Below are positions 5,979-5,996 of a stretch of DNA of 5,996 nt, in pieces. A program made the translations under genes and the position numbers. The stretch is from CAZQCI01 sp964592255 (GTDB lineage Bacteria > UBA10199 > SBBF01), in NCBI GenBank assembly GCA_964592255.1, contig CAZQCI010000124.1:1-5996 (forward strand), written 5' to 3'. Every line of letters starts with the position of its first letter. Positions within the stretch are counted from its first letter, which is position 1. The notes beneath the pieces were generated by a model, which did no database searches, was not told the origin of the DNA, and worked only from the letters and a program-made list of their open reading frames with translations.

Positions 5979-5996
5979 ATTCAAATTAAGATGAAT

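Overview
The window is a bacterial housekeeping segment with all genes on the + strand. It carries mnmA, rnc, era, a PLP-dependent aminotransferase with an unusual C-terminal extension, and a stand-alone LON-domain protein. Base composition looks AT-leaning, and U/A-ending codons are common. The protein sequences look Gram-negative, broadly proteobacterial; the rnc-era pair is a very common bacterial arrangement. I cannot name a genus. A stretch of Ns and the style of the sequence around it suggest a scaffolded, probably metagenome-derived or draft assembly.

Layout: 1-84 is a leader with a small GC-rich hairpin repeat. mnmA (tRNA U34 2-thiolation) occupies 85-1185. A long inverted repeat, 1196-1280, fills the gap to rnc (RNase III, 1290-2030). 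era (ribosome-assembly GTPase) starts three bases after the rnc stop. It is cut by an assembly gap (2731-2740) followed by about 160 bases of C-rich sequence that looks like low-quality read tail, and the Era KH domain resumes at about 2904 and ends at 3128. A 169-base spacer leads to the aminotransferase (3298-5142), which has the only strong Shine-Dalgarno in the window. The LON-domain gene (about 5188-5919) follows, with a good sigma70-type promoter match just upstream, and a hairpin lies near the right edge.

mnmA, rnc and era all serve RNA maturation and translation (tRNA wobble modification, rRNA/mRNA processing, 30S maturation) and may be co-transcribed. The aminotransferase and LON-domain genes have no obvious functional link to them.

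The most interesting theme is small palindromic repeats placed at or inside gene boundaries. One lies before mnmA, and a two-armed one lies before rnc, where it would form a roughly 28-bp RNA duplex, the kind of structure RNase III cuts. A third supplies the start codon and first codons of era. A fourth sits in frame inside era, between the G4 and G5 motifs, and adds about 16 residues. This resembles the behaviour of palindromic elements known from Rickettsia. The repeat-family assignments rest on memory and on internal symmetry, not on a search. I see no CRISPR array, tRNA, rRNA, transposase or defence system.
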